A stretch of DNA of 64,000 nt from Acidobacteriota bacterium (GCA_029562975.1 JAKQTR010000030.1:62001-126000), one strand, 5' to 3'. Positions 34,782-45,059 are shown, counted from the first letter of the stretch. Made by a program: numbers and translations. The notes: a model not told the origin generated them from the letters alone.

Positions 34782-37265
34782 ATGCCGCATGCGTCGCATC
34801 GGTCCCGTCAATCGCTCGCGAGCGCGGCCGCCGCAGCCGTCCTGGCGGCAGCCGGCCTCGCCGCGGCCGCCTCGAACCGGGCGGCTGCACCGGCCGGTTC
34901 TCCGCTCGTGCTGTGGTACGGCAAGCCCGCCGCGGCCTTCGAGGAGGCGCTCCCGCTCGGCGACGGCCGGACGGGGGTCATGGTGTTCGGCGGGCCCTCC
35001 TCCAGCCGCTTCCTGCTGAACGACTCGACGCTGTGGTCCGGAGGCCCGGTCGACCCCGCGATGAACCCGGACGCGATCGCCTGGCTGCCCAAGGTTCGCG
35101 AGGCGCTGTTCGCGGGCGACTACCGGCTGGCCACCGAGCTGACGCGGAAACTCCAGGGGCGCTTCTCCGAGTCGTACGCGCCGCTCGGCGACCTCTACCT
35201 CGACATGCCTTCCGTTGCCGCCGGCTCCGTCTCGGCCTATCGCCGCGAGCTCGACATCGCCGCGGGCGTGGCCAGGACGAGCTTCAAGGCCGGGCTGACG
35301 GCGATCGCGCAGGAGGCGTTCGTGTCCCACCCCGCGCGGATCCTGCTCGTCCGGCTCACGGCGTCCGCGCCCGGCGCACTTGCCTTCTCGCTCCGGTTCG
35401 AGAGCCAGCTGAAGCACGCGGCGGCGGTCGATGCGAGCGGCGATCTGCTGATGACGGGACGCGCGCCCGTGCGGGCCGAGCCGAACTACCGCGGCAACAT
35501 CAAGGACCCGATCGTCTACGACGAGGGGCCCGATCCCAAGGGGATGCGGTTCGCGGCCCGGGCGAGGGTGCTCCGCACGGACGGCCGGATCGAGCGGGGG
35601 CCTTCGTCGCTCGCCGTCGCCGGCGCGCGCGAGGCGCTTGTCGCGATCGCGCTGGACACGAGCTTCGCGGGGTTCGACCGGGAGCCGTCCGGCGGCCCGG
35701 ATCCCGTTCCGGCCACGCGCGCCACGCTCGACGCGGCCGCCAGGCAGCCTTATGCCGCCCTGCGACTGGCGCACGCACGCGACGTCGAGGCGCTCATGTC
35801 CCGCGTCGCGCTGGACCTCGGGCGCCCGGCGAGAGACGAGATCCCCACCGACGTCCGCCTGCGCGAGTACGCGGACGGCGCCGGGGACCCCGGCCTCGAG
35901 GCGCTCTACTTCCAGTTCGGCCGCTACCTGCTCGTCGCCGGGTCGCGTCCGGGCTCGCCGGCGCTCAACCTGCAGGGCATCTGGAACCCTCACATGCGCC
36001 CGCCCTGGAGCAGCAACTACACGATCAACATCAACACGGAGATGAACTACTGGCCGGCGGAGACGACGAACCTCGCGGAGTGCCACGGCCCGCTCCTGCG
36101 GTTCATCGGGGATGTTGCCAGGACGGGCGCGGTGACGGCGCGCCACTATTACGGCGCCGGCGGCTGGGCGGCCCACCACAACACGGACCTCTGGGCGATG
36201 AGCAATCCGGTTGGCGACTTCGGCCAGGGTGACCCGGTGTGGGCGAACTGGCCGATGGGCGGCGTGTGGCTCGCCCGGCACCTGTGGGAGCACTACGCGT
36301 TCTCGGGAGACCGGGAGTGGCTGCGCGAGTCCGGCTACCCGCTCATGAAGGGCGCCGCCGAGTTCGCCCTCGACTGGCTGGTCGAAGGGCCGGACGGGCA
36401 CCTCGTCACGGCGCCGTCCACGTCGCCGGAGAACGTGTACAGGACGCCGGACGGCTACGAAGGCTCGGTGTCGATCATGACGACGAGCGATCTCGCCCTG
36501 GTGCGGGGGCTGTTCCTGCGCGTCCTCGAGGCGGCCGCCGATCTCGGCGCCGACGCGGACTTCCGCGCGCGCGTCGCGGCGGCGCTCGAGCGGCTGCCGC
36601 CGTACAAGATCGGCCGCCGGGGCCATCTGCAGGAATGGTACGAGGACTGGGAGGATCGGGATCCGCAGCACCGGCACGTGTCCCATCTTGTTGGGCTCTT
36701 CCCCGACGATCAGATCACGCCCTCCGACACGCCGGCGCTGGCGCAGGCGGCGCGCCGGTCGCTGGAACTGCGCGGCGACGGCGGCACGGGCTGGAGCAAG
36801 GCCTGGAAGATCGCGTTGTGGGCGCGCCTTCTCGACGGCGACCGCGCATACGGCATGCTGCGCTCGCACCTGCACTACGTGCCGGCGACGGGCGAGGAGC
36901 GGCACACGGGCGGCGGCACGTACCCGAACCTCTTCGACGCGCATCCGCCGTTTCAGATCGACGGCAACTTCGGCGGAACGGCCGGCATCGCGGAGATGCT
37001 GCTGCAGAGCCGGCGCGGCGCGCTTCACCTGCTGCCCGCGCTGCCGGCCGCGTGGCCGTCGGGCTCGGTTCTCGGCTTGCGCGCTCGCGGCGGGTTCACG
37101 GTGGACATCCGCTGGAAGGACGGCGCCCTCGAGTCGGCGACGATCCGCGCGGACCGCGACGGCCCCGCACGCGTGCGGTACGGCAGGGCCGCAGTCGAAC
37201 GCCGGTTCGCCGCGGGCAGGCCGGTGACCCTCGTCTCCGGCCCCGACGGACTGACGGCCCGGTAG
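34782..37265 (+). CDS. GH95 alpha-L-fucosidase / galactosidase-type glycoside hydrolase, secreted
   Basis: 827 residues. The N-terminal signal sequence ([20 protein letters not shown]) is followed by the GH95 start [20 protein letters not shown] and [11 protein letters not shown]. The (alpha/alpha)6 domain has [20 protein letters not shown] and [12 protein letters not shown], and later [20 protein letters not shown] and [20 protein letters not shown], all hallmarks of the family. It probably removes terminal alpha-L-fucose or related sugars from plant or microbial glycans outside the cytoplasm. It converges on the beta-lactamase-like gene, 10 bp apart. Confidence 0.93.
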   Translation: MPHASHRSRQSLASAAAAAVLAAAGLAAAASNRAAAPAGSPLVLWYGKPAAAFEEALPLGDGRTGVMVFGGPSSSRFLLNDSTLWSGGPVDPAMNPDAIAWLPKVREALFAGDYRLATELTRKLQGRFSESYAPLGDLYLDMPSVAAGSVSAYRRELDIAAGVARTSFKAGLTAIAQEAFVSHPARILLVRLTASAPGALAFSLRFESQLKHAAAVDASGDLLMTGRAPVRAEPNYRGNIKDPIVYDEGPDPKGMRFAARARVLRTDGRIERGPSSLAVAGAREALVAIALDTSFAGFDREPSGGPDPVPATRATLDAAARQPYAALRLAHARDVEALMSRVALDLGRPARDEIPTDVRLREYADGAGDPGLEALYFQFGRYLLVAGSRPGSPALNLQGIWNPHMRPPWSSNYTININTEMNYWPAETTNLAECHGPLLRFIGDVARTGAVTARHYYGAGGWAAHHNTDLWAMSNPVGDFGQGDPVWANWPMGGVWLARHLWEHYAFSGDREWLRESGYPLMKGAAEFALDWLVEGPDGHLVTAPSTSPENVYRTPDGYEGSVSIMTTSDLALVRGLFLRVLEAAADLGADADFRARVAAALERLPPYKIGRRGHLQEWYEDWEDRDPQHRHVSHLVGLFPDDQITPSDTPALAQAARRSLELRGDGGTGWSKAWKIALWARLLDGDRAYGMLRSHLHYVPATGEERHTGGGTYPNLFDAHPPFQIDGNFGGTAGIAEMLLQSRRGALHLLPALPAAWPSGSVLGLRARGGFTVDIRWKDGALESATIRADRDGPARVRYGRAAVERRFAAGRPVTLVSGPDGLTAR

Positions 37266-37275
37266 CGGGCCCGGG

Positions 37276-38721
37276 TCAGCGCTTCGAGAAGGCGAGCCCC
37301 CGGATGCGGCCGGACTCGACGAGGAGGCCGGCGACGGATCCGTCCGCGCTGCGGGTGAAACGAATCGAGCTGTCGGGGAGGCGGAACTCCCCTTCCGGCC
37401 CGGCTCTCGGCCTCAGGACTGCGCGCGCCGTGCCCCGGCGCAGCTCCAGCCGGCCGTCGTTGACGGACACGCGGTAGCAGCTCTCTAGTTCGTCGCTGCA
37501 GTAGGTGCCGGCAAGCGCCGCCAGCTCCGACGCGCTGTAGGCGCGCGCGGGGCCCGGCGGTTCGGAAGCTGCCGCGGGCCCCGGAGCGGAAGCCGGCTTC
37601 TCGGTGAACCAGCCGCCGATCACGGCGTCGGCGACACGGCGAACCGCGGCCCCGGTGTCCACGCCGGACACGTTGCACAGCAACGAGACCGACGTGCGGG
37701 CGCCCCGGACCCGGAAGACGTGGGCGCGGTACCCGCCAAGCGAGCCGCTGTGCTCCACGACGGGCGCGCCGCGATAGGAGGCGATCCTCAGGCCCCAGGC
37801 GTAGGCCAGCACGGTGCCGTCGTTCAGGCGCCCCGGTGATTCGAGCAGCCGGATCGTGGCGGGGCCGCCGACGCGGCCGCTGTAGAAGTTCTCGTCCCAG
37901 CGCGCCAGGTCACCGACCGTCGTGAACAGCCCGCCGGCGCCGGCGCGCTCGTTCTGCGGCGAGTTGAGCGCGAACGTCCCGTCGGCGCGGCGATCGTACG
38001 CCCAGGCCCGGTGCTTCACGACGCGCGCGACGTCGGTGTGGAAGTGCGTGGCCGTCATGCCGAGGGGCGCGAAGATGTGCGCGTCGGCAAACGCCGGGAA
38101 CGGCGTGGACGTCGCCCGCTCGACGGCCAGGGCCAGCAGGGCGTAGCCCGAATTGGAGTAGTCGTGGCCGTCGCCGGGCGGGAAGTTGAGCGCGCGCTGC
38201 CGCGCGACGATCCGCAGGACCCCCTCGTTGTCGAACGCCTCGTCGTCGCGGCGGCCGGCGAGCACGAGGAGCGTGTTGACGTCGCGGAGCCCGCTCGCGT
38301 GATGAAGGAGGTGCCGGATGGTCATCGTCCGGCCGTAGTCCGGCAGCTCCGGCACGTACGTCCGCACGTCGTCGTCCGGCCCGAGGCGGCCCTGCCCCAT
38401 GGCGAGCGCCGCGGCCATCGCCGTGAACTGCTTGGACACGGACCCCGCGTAGAACACGGAGTCCGGCGTGATGGGCGCATCGTGCTCGAGATCGGCCAGG
38501 CCGTAGCCGCGCGCGTAGGCCACGGCCCCGTCCCGGGACACCGCCACGGCGCAGCCCGGCGATCCGGGGCGATCCCACTCGCCGAACACGGCGTCGACGG
38601 CCTGCGCCCAGGCGGGCGGCGAGGCGGACTCCTGCTGGCCGCGCGCGGCCGCGGCCAGCCCGCAGCATGCCGCCACGGCTACGACAGCCCCGGTGATCGC
38701 CAGTCGCGTGACGCCTGGCAT
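37276..38721 (-). CDS. Serine beta-lactamase-like (class C-type) hydrolase, secreted
   Basis: 481 residues with a signal sequence (LAITGAVVAVAACCGLAAAA). The catalytic SxxK is S94-V-S-K97 (YAGSVSKQF) and the YxN motif is Y188-S-N190. The C-terminal ~100 residues form a separate beta-rich domain of the kind often found after such esterase/transpeptidase-like proteins. Members are D-aminopeptidases, esterases or PBP-like enzymes; resistance to beta-lactams cannot be assumed. It acts in the periplasm or outside. Convergent with the GH95 gene. Confidence 0.88.
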   Translation of the reverse strand: MPGVTRLAITGAVVAVAACCGLAAAARGQQESASPPAWAQAVDAVFGEWDRPGSPGCAVAVSRDGAVAYARGYGLADLEHDAPITPDSVFYAGSVSKQFTAMAAALAMGQGRLGPDDDVRTYVPELPDYGRTMTIRHLLHHASGLRDVNTLLVLAGRRDDEAFDNEGVLRIVARQRALNFPPGDGHDYSNSGYALLALAVERATSTPFPAFADAHIFAPLGMTATHFHTDVARVVKHRAWAYDRRADGTFALNSPQNERAGAGGLFTTVGDLARWDENFYSGRVGGPATIRLLESPGRLNDGTVLAYAWGLRIASYRGAPVVEHSGSLGGYRAHVFRVRGARTSVSLLCNVSGVDTGAAVRRVADAVIGGWFTEKPASAPGPAAASEPPGPARAYSASELAALAGTYCSDELESCYRVSVNDGRLELRRGTARAVLRPRAGPEGEFRLPDSSIRFTRSADGSVAGLLVESGRIRGLAFSKR

Positions 38722-38750
38722 CTGGACCTCCTTCTCTGACGGCCGCCAGC

Positions 38751-40208
38751 CTAGTCCCCGCCGCCCCGCCGCGCTCCGGACGCGCCGATCTTCCTGTCGA
38801 TTCTGGCTAGGCGGCGCCTGAGGCCGGCGGCCGCGCCGGGGTCGCGCTCAGCCGCCAGGGCGCGCACGGCCAGTTCCCGCGCGGCGGCCAGATTCCGGGC
38901 GCGGTGCTCGTGGTGGATGGCCAGCGCCTCGCGAGCTTCCTGCGCGAAGGCGAGGCTGGCGCCCGATGCGAGCAGGCGCTCCCAGGCATCGGCGGCTTCG
39001 GCGTAGCGCCGTCGGCGCCTGCGCCCGCGCGCAAGGGCCCGCAGGGCGTCGGCCCTGACCCCCGCGTCGACTGCGTCCGCCTCCCACGGCGCGCCGCCCA
39101 GGCCCGAGGCGCGCGAGAAGCAGGCGTCCGCTTCGTCCTCGCGTCCGAGCTGCTGGTAGATCCGGCCCATGGCGAGGGCCTCGTGGGGAGACGCGGTGCC
39201 GGACGGCCCTTCGACTGCCAGCTGCGCCGCAATCGCGGTCAGCGCGGCCAGCGAGAGCAAGTCGAGGCGATTGTGCTCGAAGACGGGCTCCAGCGGCCCG
39301 AGGTCACCCGTCCGGAGGTAGCCGAAGTAGCGCGACGGGATTTCCGCGCCCGGCACATCGTCGAGGCGCGCGAGCCCGAGGATGGCCTCCTCGAGCGCGC
39401 CCAGCGCACAGCTGGCGGCGTCACCAGGGCGGCCGCCGGCCCGGCGATCGCGATGGGACGGCCCGGGCAGGCCCCGCCGGCGCCAGAGCCTTCTGGCCGG
39501 GTGCAGCAAGTCGAAGTGCGGCAGGCCCGAAAACGGCGACTCGAGGCGGTGGAACGCGTAGCGGGTCTCGATGAGGGGCACGTCGAACGCGCGGCCGTTG
39601 AAGGTCACGAGCCCGCCGCATCGGCCCGCCATGCCGGCCAGCCTGTCGAGCAGTTCCCGTTCGTTCTCGCAGCCGCTCAAGAAGAGCTGGCGCGTGTGGA
39701 ACCCGTCCTGGTCGAAGGACCCGCAGCCCGCGAGAAAGGCCAGCGTGCCCGCCCCTCCGCTGAGGCCGGTGGTCTCGAGGTCGAAGAACAGCAGCGGCCC
39801 GCCGGAGGGGGCGCCCGCGCGCCGCCGGGACTCGGCAAGCCGCGCTCCGCCGTCCCACTGCAGGCGCTCGCGGCGCGGCTCGCGCGGCGCGGCCGCACGG
39901 TCGTCGGCCGCCAGCACCGCCAGCCCTGGCATGCACCGCGCCAGCATCTCCCCGTACTCGGCCACGCGGCGCCTGCCGTGCAGACGTTCTCCGGCGTACT
40001 GGCGCTCGATGACCGCGCAGCCTGCGCCGCCAGCGCCGCCGCGCCCGCTCGGCGCGTCTTCGGGCGCGTAGACCAGGCCGCGCCCCGGCGCTGACGGCTG
40101 CCGCGGCCCGGCCGCCTCCGCCGCATCGCCGCGCCCCCCGAACCTGGGAGGCGCGTTGCGCAGCAGCTCGCGGAGGCGCGACGAGAGGCGGGACGGATCG
40201 GTGGACAT
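38751..40208 (-). CDS. MrfB/YprB-like exonuclease (RNase H-like fold) with TPR-like tail
   Basis: 485 residues. A DEDD-type exonuclease fold: LLFFDLETTG carries the D-x-E pair (~155-164), GLVTFNGRAFDVPLIETRY the next Asp, and FEHNRLDLLSLAAL the final Asp (~310-323). The C-terminal ~150 residues are Ala/Arg-rich helices resembling TPR repeats. In Bacillus, YprB (MrfB) works with helicase YprA (MrfA) in a mitomycin-lesion repair pathway independent of UvrABC; here the helicase gene is directly upstream on the same strand, supporting the same role. Confidence 0.8.
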   Translation of the reverse strand: MSTDPSRLSSRLRELLRNAPPRFGGRGDAAEAAGPRQPSAPGRGLVYAPEDAPSGRGGAGGAGCAVIERQYAGERLHGRRRVAEYGEMLARCMPGLAVLAADDRAAAPREPRRERLQWDGGARLAESRRRAGAPSGGPLLFFDLETTGLSGGAGTLAFLAGCGSFDQDGFHTRQLFLSGCENERELLDRLAGMAGRCGGLVTFNGRAFDVPLIETRYAFHRLESPFSGLPHFDLLHPARRLWRRRGLPGPSHRDRRAGGRPGDAASCALGALEEAILGLARLDDVPGAEIPSRYFGYLRTGDLGPLEPVFEHNRLDLLSLAALTAIAAQLAVEGPSGTASPHEALAMGRIYQQLGREDEADACFSRASGLGGAPWEADAVDAGVRADALRALARGRRRRRRYAEAADAWERLLASGASLAFAQEAREALAIHHEHRARNLAAARELAVRALAAERDPGAAAGLRRRLARIDRKIGASGARRGGGD

Positions 40209-40224
40209 CGTGGATCAGAGGAAG

Positions 40225-40266
40225 ACGGAATCCAGCAGCCAGAAGCCAGCAGTCAGAAGCCAGAAT
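40225..40266. repeat. Degenerate heptamer array (CCAG[A/C]AG units)
   Basis: Six consecutive 7-bp units: ACGGAAT, CCAGCAG, CCAGAAG, CCAGCAG, TCAGAAG, CCAGAAT. On the opposite strand the core is TTCTG, as in the array at 51723-51813. Confidence 0.7.
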
Positions 40267-40359
40267 CGGGACATGCCGAGCCGGGGCGCGCCGTTCGTTG
40301 GATGTCTCGGCTCCGCCCTCCACTCCTGGTCTCCGGCGGCATCTCCCGACGCCGGCTCC

Positions 40360-40380
40360 ATTCCGAATTCCGGATTCTGC
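40360..40380. repeat. Heptamer array: ATTCCGA, ATTCCGG, ATTCTGC
   Basis: Three consecutive 7-bp units sharing ATTC, just downstream of the helicase stop (minus strand). Confidence 0.65.
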
Positions 40381-40398
40381 ATGAAACCCGATTTCCTG

Positions 40399-42840
40399 CT
40401 ACTGCAGCCGTCCGAGCAGCTCCAGCGCCACCTCTTTCGCCTTCGGCCCGACGTCCCCGAGCGGCCCGACGCACGACGGACAACCCGACTCGCAGGGGCA
40501 GCCGGCGATGAGCTCGCGCGTTCGCGCCAGCAGGTCCCGGTGCATGCGAAACAGCGGCGCGCTGAACCCGATGCCGCCGGGATAGTTGTCATAGATGAAC
40601 ACGCGCGGCTCGTCGCCGTCGCGGGCGCCCGGGGTCACGCCCGATGGCGGCCCGGCCGCCGGCTGCGCCGAGCCGTCTTCGGCGGCGTCTCTCGCGGACC
40701 CGATGGACACGCCGATGTCGCGCGCGTCGCACATCAGCAGCAGCTGAGCAACCTGCCGCATCGCGTACGCCATCCCGACGACGCCGTCACGGCGGTCGTC
40801 GCCGGGCCACGAGAGCGACCCGACGAGCTCGCGCGGCACGGTCAGCCAGTACGACGTCGTGTGCATCTGGCGCTCGGGCAGATCGAGCTCGCCGGACCCG
40901 ACGTTCTCGTTCGTGTAGAACTTGATCTTCTTGAAGCCGACCACCCGGGACACGACGTGAACGTCTCCGTGGGCCGCCAGCGCCCGCGGCCGCTCGCCGG
41001 CGGCGCCGGCCGTGTCGAGCGGCGTGACGCGGCTGTAGGTGATGGCGTCGGTGTAGTAGTCGCAGTCCACGTGGCGGACGTAGGCCTTGCGTCCCTCGAC
41101 GTCGAGCCGCTCGACCTGATAGAGCCGCCCTTCGACGATGTAGATGGCCTTCTCGTGCAGGATCTCGAGGGCGGTATTGAAGTCCGTCTCGCCGATGTCG
41201 CGCGGCTTCCCGGTCACGTCCACGACGACGAAGTTGTCCGACGACACCGTGCGCAGGCTGATCGCGTCGGCGGGATACGACTCGCTGGTCCAGTGCCAGC
41301 GCCCGGCGGCGCCCTCGGCTGAACCGGGTCGGCTGAGGTGGACGAAGCCCTCCTCGGCCAGGATGCCGAGGATGTCCTGCACGTTCTCGCGCCCGAACGT
41401 GTCGGTCGTCGCGAAGGGCAGTTCGAAGGCGGCGCACTTGACGTGATCGACGAGGATCTGGAGGTTGTCGGGGTTGACCAGCGCGTGCTCCGGAGACGCG
41501 TCGAAGAAGTACGCCGGGTGCCGGACGACGTACTGATCCAGCGGCGCGCTCGACGCGACCAGCACGCCGGCGGAACGGCCAGAGCGGCGGCCCGCGCGGC
41601 CGAACCGCTGCCACGTGGACGCGATGGTCCCGGGGTAGCCCGCAAGCACCGCGACGTCCAGCGCCCCGATGTCGATCCCGAGCTCGAGCGCGTTCGTGGA
41701 CACCACGCCGCGCACGGCACCCTCGCGCAGCCCGCGCTCGATCTCGCGCCGCCGGTGCGGCAGGTAGCCGCCCCGGTAGCCGCGGATGAGATCGGACTCG
41801 CCTGGCGCGCCGTCGTGCGCGTCCTTCAGGTAGCGCGTGAGAATCTCCGTGGACAGCCGGCTCTGCGCGAAGACGATGACCTGCAGGCCCTTCTGCAGGA
41901 ACTCCAGCGCCAGGCCGCGCGATTGCGAGATATACGAGCGCCGGATCCCCAGCTGCCGGTTCACGATCGGCGGATTGACGAAGACGAGCCACTTCTCCCC
42001 GCGCGGGGCGCCGCTCTCGGCCACCAGCTCGAAGGGCCGCTCGGCGAGGCTCTCGGCCAGCTCCACGGGATTCGCGATCGTCGCCGACGAGCAGATGAAG
42101 GTCGGCGACGAGCCGTAGTGCTCGCACACGCGGCGCAGCCGCCGGAGCACGTTGGCCAGGTGGCTGCCGAACACGCCGCGGTAGGCGTGGAGCTCGTCGA
42201 TGACGACGTAGCGAAGCCCCCCGAAGAGCTTGGCCCACTTCGGGTGGTGCGGGAGCACGCCCGCGTGCAGCATGTCCGGGTTCGTCAGGACCACGTTCGC
42301 GCGGCCCCGGATCGCCCGCCTGGCGTCCTGCGGGGTGTCGCCGTCGTACGTGAAGGCGCCGACCTCCACGTCCGACGCCCTGGCGATCTCCCGGGTCAGC
42401 CGATCGAGCTCGGCCAGTTGATCCTGGGCCAGCGCCTTCGTCGGGAACAGGTAGAGCGCCCGCGAGGACGGGTCCGCCAGGACGGCGTTCATCACGGGGA
42501 TGTTGTAGCAGAGCGTTTTCCCCGAGGCGGTCGGCGTCGTCACCACGACGTGGCGGCCGGCGAGGGCATGCGCCACCGCCCGCGCCTGGTGGCTGTAGAG
42601 CCGGTCGATCCCCCGGCGGGCCAGCGCGTCGCGCAGGCGCGGATCGACGAGCGGCGGGAGGTCCTCGAAGTCGGCGTCGCGTGCGGGAACGCGCCGGACG
42701 GCGGTGACGAGGCCGTCGGGCTGGTCGGGGCGCTCCCTGACAGCCTGGTCCGGCAGCACCTCGCGCAACGCCATCTCGAGCGCCTGGTCCCGGCGCGCGT
42801 CGCCTCCCGGAAGCATGGGCGGGGTCCGCACAGCCGGCAT
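40399..42840 (-). CDS. MrfA/YprA-like DEAD/DEAH-box DNA helicase with DUF1998 zinc domain
   Basis: 813 residues from the ATG at 42840. Helicase motifs: Q-motif region YSHQARAVAHALAG, motif I TTPTASGKTLCYN, Ia YLFPTKALAQDQ, II VIDELHAYRG (DELH), III CSSATIANP, motif VI QRFGRAGRRSGRSAG. The C-terminal DUF1998 domain carries a Cys cluster in GCPCESGCPSC. In Bacillus, MrfA has such a zinc cluster and translocates 3'-5'. The downstream gene encodes the matching exonuclease. The pair probably removes interstrand or bulky DNA lesions. Confidence 0.9.
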   Translation of the reverse strand: MPAVRTPPMLPGGDARRDQALEMALREVLPDQAVRERPDQPDGLVTAVRRVPARDADFEDLPPLVDPRLRDALARRGIDRLYSHQARAVAHALAGRHVVVTTPTASGKTLCYNIPVMNAVLADPSSRALYLFPTKALAQDQLAELDRLTREIARASDVEVGAFTYDGDTPQDARRAIRGRANVVLTNPDMLHAGVLPHHPKWAKLFGGLRYVVIDELHAYRGVFGSHLANVLRRLRRVCEHYGSSPTFICSSATIANPVELAESLAERPFELVAESGAPRGEKWLVFVNPPIVNRQLGIRRSYISQSRGLALEFLQKGLQVIVFAQSRLSTEILTRYLKDAHDGAPGESDLIRGYRGGYLPHRRREIERGLREGAVRGVVSTNALELGIDIGALDVAVLAGYPGTIASTWQRFGRAGRRSGRSAGVLVASSAPLDQYVVRHPAYFFDASPEHALVNPDNLQILVDHVKCAAFELPFATTDTFGRENVQDILGILAEEGFVHLSRPGSAEGAAGRWHWTSESYPADAISLRTVSSDNFVVVDVTGKPRDIGETDFNTALEILHEKAIYIVEGRLYQVERLDVEGRKAYVRHVDCDYYTDAITYSRVTPLDTAGAAGERPRALAAHGDVHVVSRVVGFKKIKFYTNENVGSGELDLPERQMHTTSYWLTVPRELVGSLSWPGDDRRDGVVGMAYAMRQVAQLLLMCDARDIGVSIGSARDAAEDGSAQPAAGPPSGVTPGARDGDEPRVFIYDNYPGGIGFSAPLFRMHRDLLARTRELIAGCPCESGCPSCVGPLGDVGPKAKEVALELLGRLQ

Positions 42841-43046
42841 CGTACTAGCCGTGGCGGTACCGATCAAGAGGCGAAAGTCCCGGCGCGACGCGCCGGAGCC
42901 GCGGCCGCTGCCGTCCAGGCCCGGACCGGGCGCGCCCGTTCGCACGTTCGGGGACGCCGCCGGCAACGCACCTGGCCGCGCGGCCCGTGGACGTTGGCCT
43001 TTTCCGCAAGTGCCGGTACACTGCAGCGAAGGCTCGCGACGCGATC

Positions 43047-43757
43047 GTGGACGACACCCAGGCAAGCCGGCGCCCGCCGGAACCGGCGCGCATCCTCGTC
43101 GTGGACGACGATGCCGAGCTGTGCGAGCTGATGAAGCCGTTCTTCGAGCGCCACGGCTTCGCGCTGGATGCCGAGCACGACGGCGTGCGCGGGCTGGTCG
43201 CCGCCCTCGAGGGCCGGCATGACTTGATCATCCTCGACGTCATGCTGCCGGGCATTGACGGAATCCAGCTCCTGCGCCGCCTCCGGCGGAGCAGCAACGT
43301 CCCCGTCATCCTGCTCACCGCGCGCACGGACATGGACGATCGGATCCAGGGGTTCGACGCCGGGGCCGATGACTATCTGCCGAAGCCATTCGGGCCCGAG
43401 GAACTGGTGGCCCGGATCCGGGCGGTGCTGCGGCGGGCGGGCCGGGCCGGGGAGGTCTCGCGCGCGGCGTTTCACGCCGGCGGCCTGGACGTCAGGCCGG
43501 CGTCGCGTGACGTGCTGGCCGACGGCGCGTTGCTGCCCCTGACCTCGATCGAATTCGACATCCTCGAGTGCCTCGCGCGCGCCGCCGGCCGCGTCGTCTC
43601 GCGCGACGTCCTGGCGGCGCTGCTGCACCAGCGCGACGCGGCGGCGTTTGACCGGTCCGTGGACGTCCACGTCCACCATCTGAGGAAGAAGCTCGGCCGT
43701 CGGCGGGACCTCATTCGCACAATCAGGGGCGAGGGCTACCTGTTCCGCGCGGACTAG
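43047..43757 (+). CDS. OmpR/CpxR-family response regulator
   Basis: 236 residues from a GTG at 43047 (an upstream ATG at 42987 is possible). The receiver domain has the acidic pair DDD (20-22), the phosphorylated D64 in LIILDVMLPG, the switch Thr in LLTARTD and Lys in PKPFGPEE. The C-terminal winged helix contains LPLTSIEFDILECLARAAGR and VDVHVHHLRKKLG. It precedes the kinase by 18 bp. A pair of direct repeats fit for an OmpR-type dimer lies beyond the kinase, before bamA. Confidence 0.93.
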   Translation: MDDTQASRRPPEPARILVVDDDAELCELMKPFFERHGFALDAEHDGVRGLVAALEGRHDLIILDVMLPGIDGIQLLRRLRRSSNVPVILLTARTDMDDRIQGFDAGADDYLPKPFGPEELVARIRAVLRRAGRAGEVSRAAFHAGGLDVRPASRDVLADGALLPLTSIEFDILECLARAAGRVVSRDVLAALLHQRDAAAFDRSVDVHVHHLRKKLGRRRDLIRTIRGEGYLFRAD

Positions 43758-43775
43758 GCGAGGCGGAGAGCGCCG

Positions 43776-45059
43776 ATGCGGTCCATCCTCGGCAAGATTC
43801 TCTGCTGGCTGGCCGGCACGCTCGTGCTCGGCGCGGTCTCGTTCGTCGTGGTATCGGTCCTCCTCATCGAGCGCCGGGCCCGCGATCCGCTGGCGGCGGC
43901 GCTGCTGCTCCAGCTCGAGGGGGCCACGCGCACGTACGAGGCCCGCGGCGCCCCGGCACTCGAGGCCTACCTGGAGCGGCTGCATCGGGACTTCGGCGGA
44001 CGCTACCATCTTGCGGACGCCGCCGGCCGCGACGTGTTGACGGGCGAGGACCGGTCGCCGGCCATCGCTGGCGCGCTGCCTCGTCCGGCCCTGTGGCCTC
44101 CGCGTCGAAGCGCGCCCGTCGTGGCGGCGACGGCCGACGGGCGCTACCACTTCATTGCGTTCTCTCCCCATCCCATCGATGTGGTGGAGGTGTCGCCCTA
44201 CTACGTGTGGATCCCGCTGGCGATCGTGGCGCTCGCCTACCTCCTGGCGAAGCATCTGGCTGCGCCGGCGCGCCGTCTGCGCGACACCGTGGAGCGCTTC
44301 GGCCGGGGGGACTTGTCGGTGCGCTGCCATTCCGCCAGCCGCGACGAATTCGGCGATCTGGCGCGCGCCTTCGACCGGATGGCCGACCGCATCGAAGGAA
44401 CGCTGGAGAACGAGCGGCGCCTCCTGCGGGACGTGGCTCACGAAATCCGCTCCCCGCTCGCGCGGCTCAAGTACGCCGTCGAGCTGGCGGGGACCGATCA
44501 GGGCCGCGACACCGCGCTGGCCCACATCCGGAAGGACATCGATCGGATGGCGTCGATCGCGTCGGATCTGCTCGAGACGACTCGTCCCGTGTTCGGGCCG
44601 GCGGCGAGCGGCCGCGACGTCCCCCTGGGCGCGCTGGTGGCCGAGGTCGCCGCCGACTGCCGGCGGGACGCGGAGTCGGAGAGCCGGCCGATCAGCGTGG
44701 ACGTGCCTCCCGGGCTCCGCGCGCGGGCCGATCCAGAGCGGGTCAGGCGGGCCGTCGAGAACCTCGTCCGGAACGGGCTCCTGCACACTCCGCCCGGGAC
44801 GCCGGTGGAGATCCGGGCCGTGCAGGCGGGAGACGTGGTGCGCCTCACCGTCCGCGACTGGGGTCCGGGCGTGCCGCCGGCCGAGCTCGAGCGCATCTTC
44901 CGCCCGTTTCACCGCCTGGACGAAGCGCGCCGGAGGGAGACGGGGGGGACGGGTCTGGGGCTGGCGATTGCGGAGCGGGCGATTGCAGAGGCCGGGGGCC
45001 GGATTGCCGCCCGTAACATGAATCCCGGCTTGGAGATCGCCATCGATCTCCCGTGCTAA
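43776..45059 (+). CDS. Sensor histidine kinase (CpxA-like)
   Basis: 427 residues. A TM helix at ~8-31, a ~110-residue periplasmic sensor region, a second TM at ~143-160 and a HAMP domain (~160-212). The H-box is DVAHEIRSPLARLKYAVELA with H222. The ATPase domain has the N-box VRRAVENLVRNGLLHT, G1 DWGPGVPP and G2 TGGTGLGLAIAERA. It senses an envelope signal and phosphorylates the adjacent regulator. The stop codon TAA is itself part of the direct repeat upstream of bamA. Confidence 0.93.
   Translation: MRSILGKILCWLAGTLVLGAVSFVVVSVLLIERRARDPLAAALLLQLEGATRTYEARGAPALEAYLERLHRDFGGRYHLADAAGRDVLTGEDRSPAIAGALPRPALWPPRRSAPVVAATADGRYHFIAFSPHPIDVVEVSPYYVWIPLAIVALAYLLAKHLAAPARRLRDTVERFGRGDLSVRCHSASRDEFGDLARAFDRMADRIEGTLENERRLLRDVAHEIRSPLARLKYAVELAGTDQGRDTALAHIRKDIDRMASIASDLLETTRPVFGPAASGRDVPLGALVAEVAADCRRDAESESRPISVDVPPGLRARADPERVRRAVENLVRNGLLHTPPGTPVEIRAVQAGDVVRLTVRDWGPGVPPAELERIFRPFHRLDEARRRETGGTGLGLAIAERAIAEAGGRIAARNMNPGLEIAIDLPC

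Larger units (their letters stand above)
40209..40398. other. Gap between helicase and exonuclease genes, with two heptamer arrays
   Basis: 190 bp containing 7-bp-period arrays at 40225-40266 and 40360-40380. No gene is seen. These arrays lie in what would be the intercistronic mRNA. Confidence 0.7.

Noticed and set aside
37276-38721. Antibiotic-resistance beta-lactamase
   Set aside because: SxxK and YxN are shared by many esterases and peptidases of this fold, and the protein has an added C-terminal domain typical of non-resistance members.
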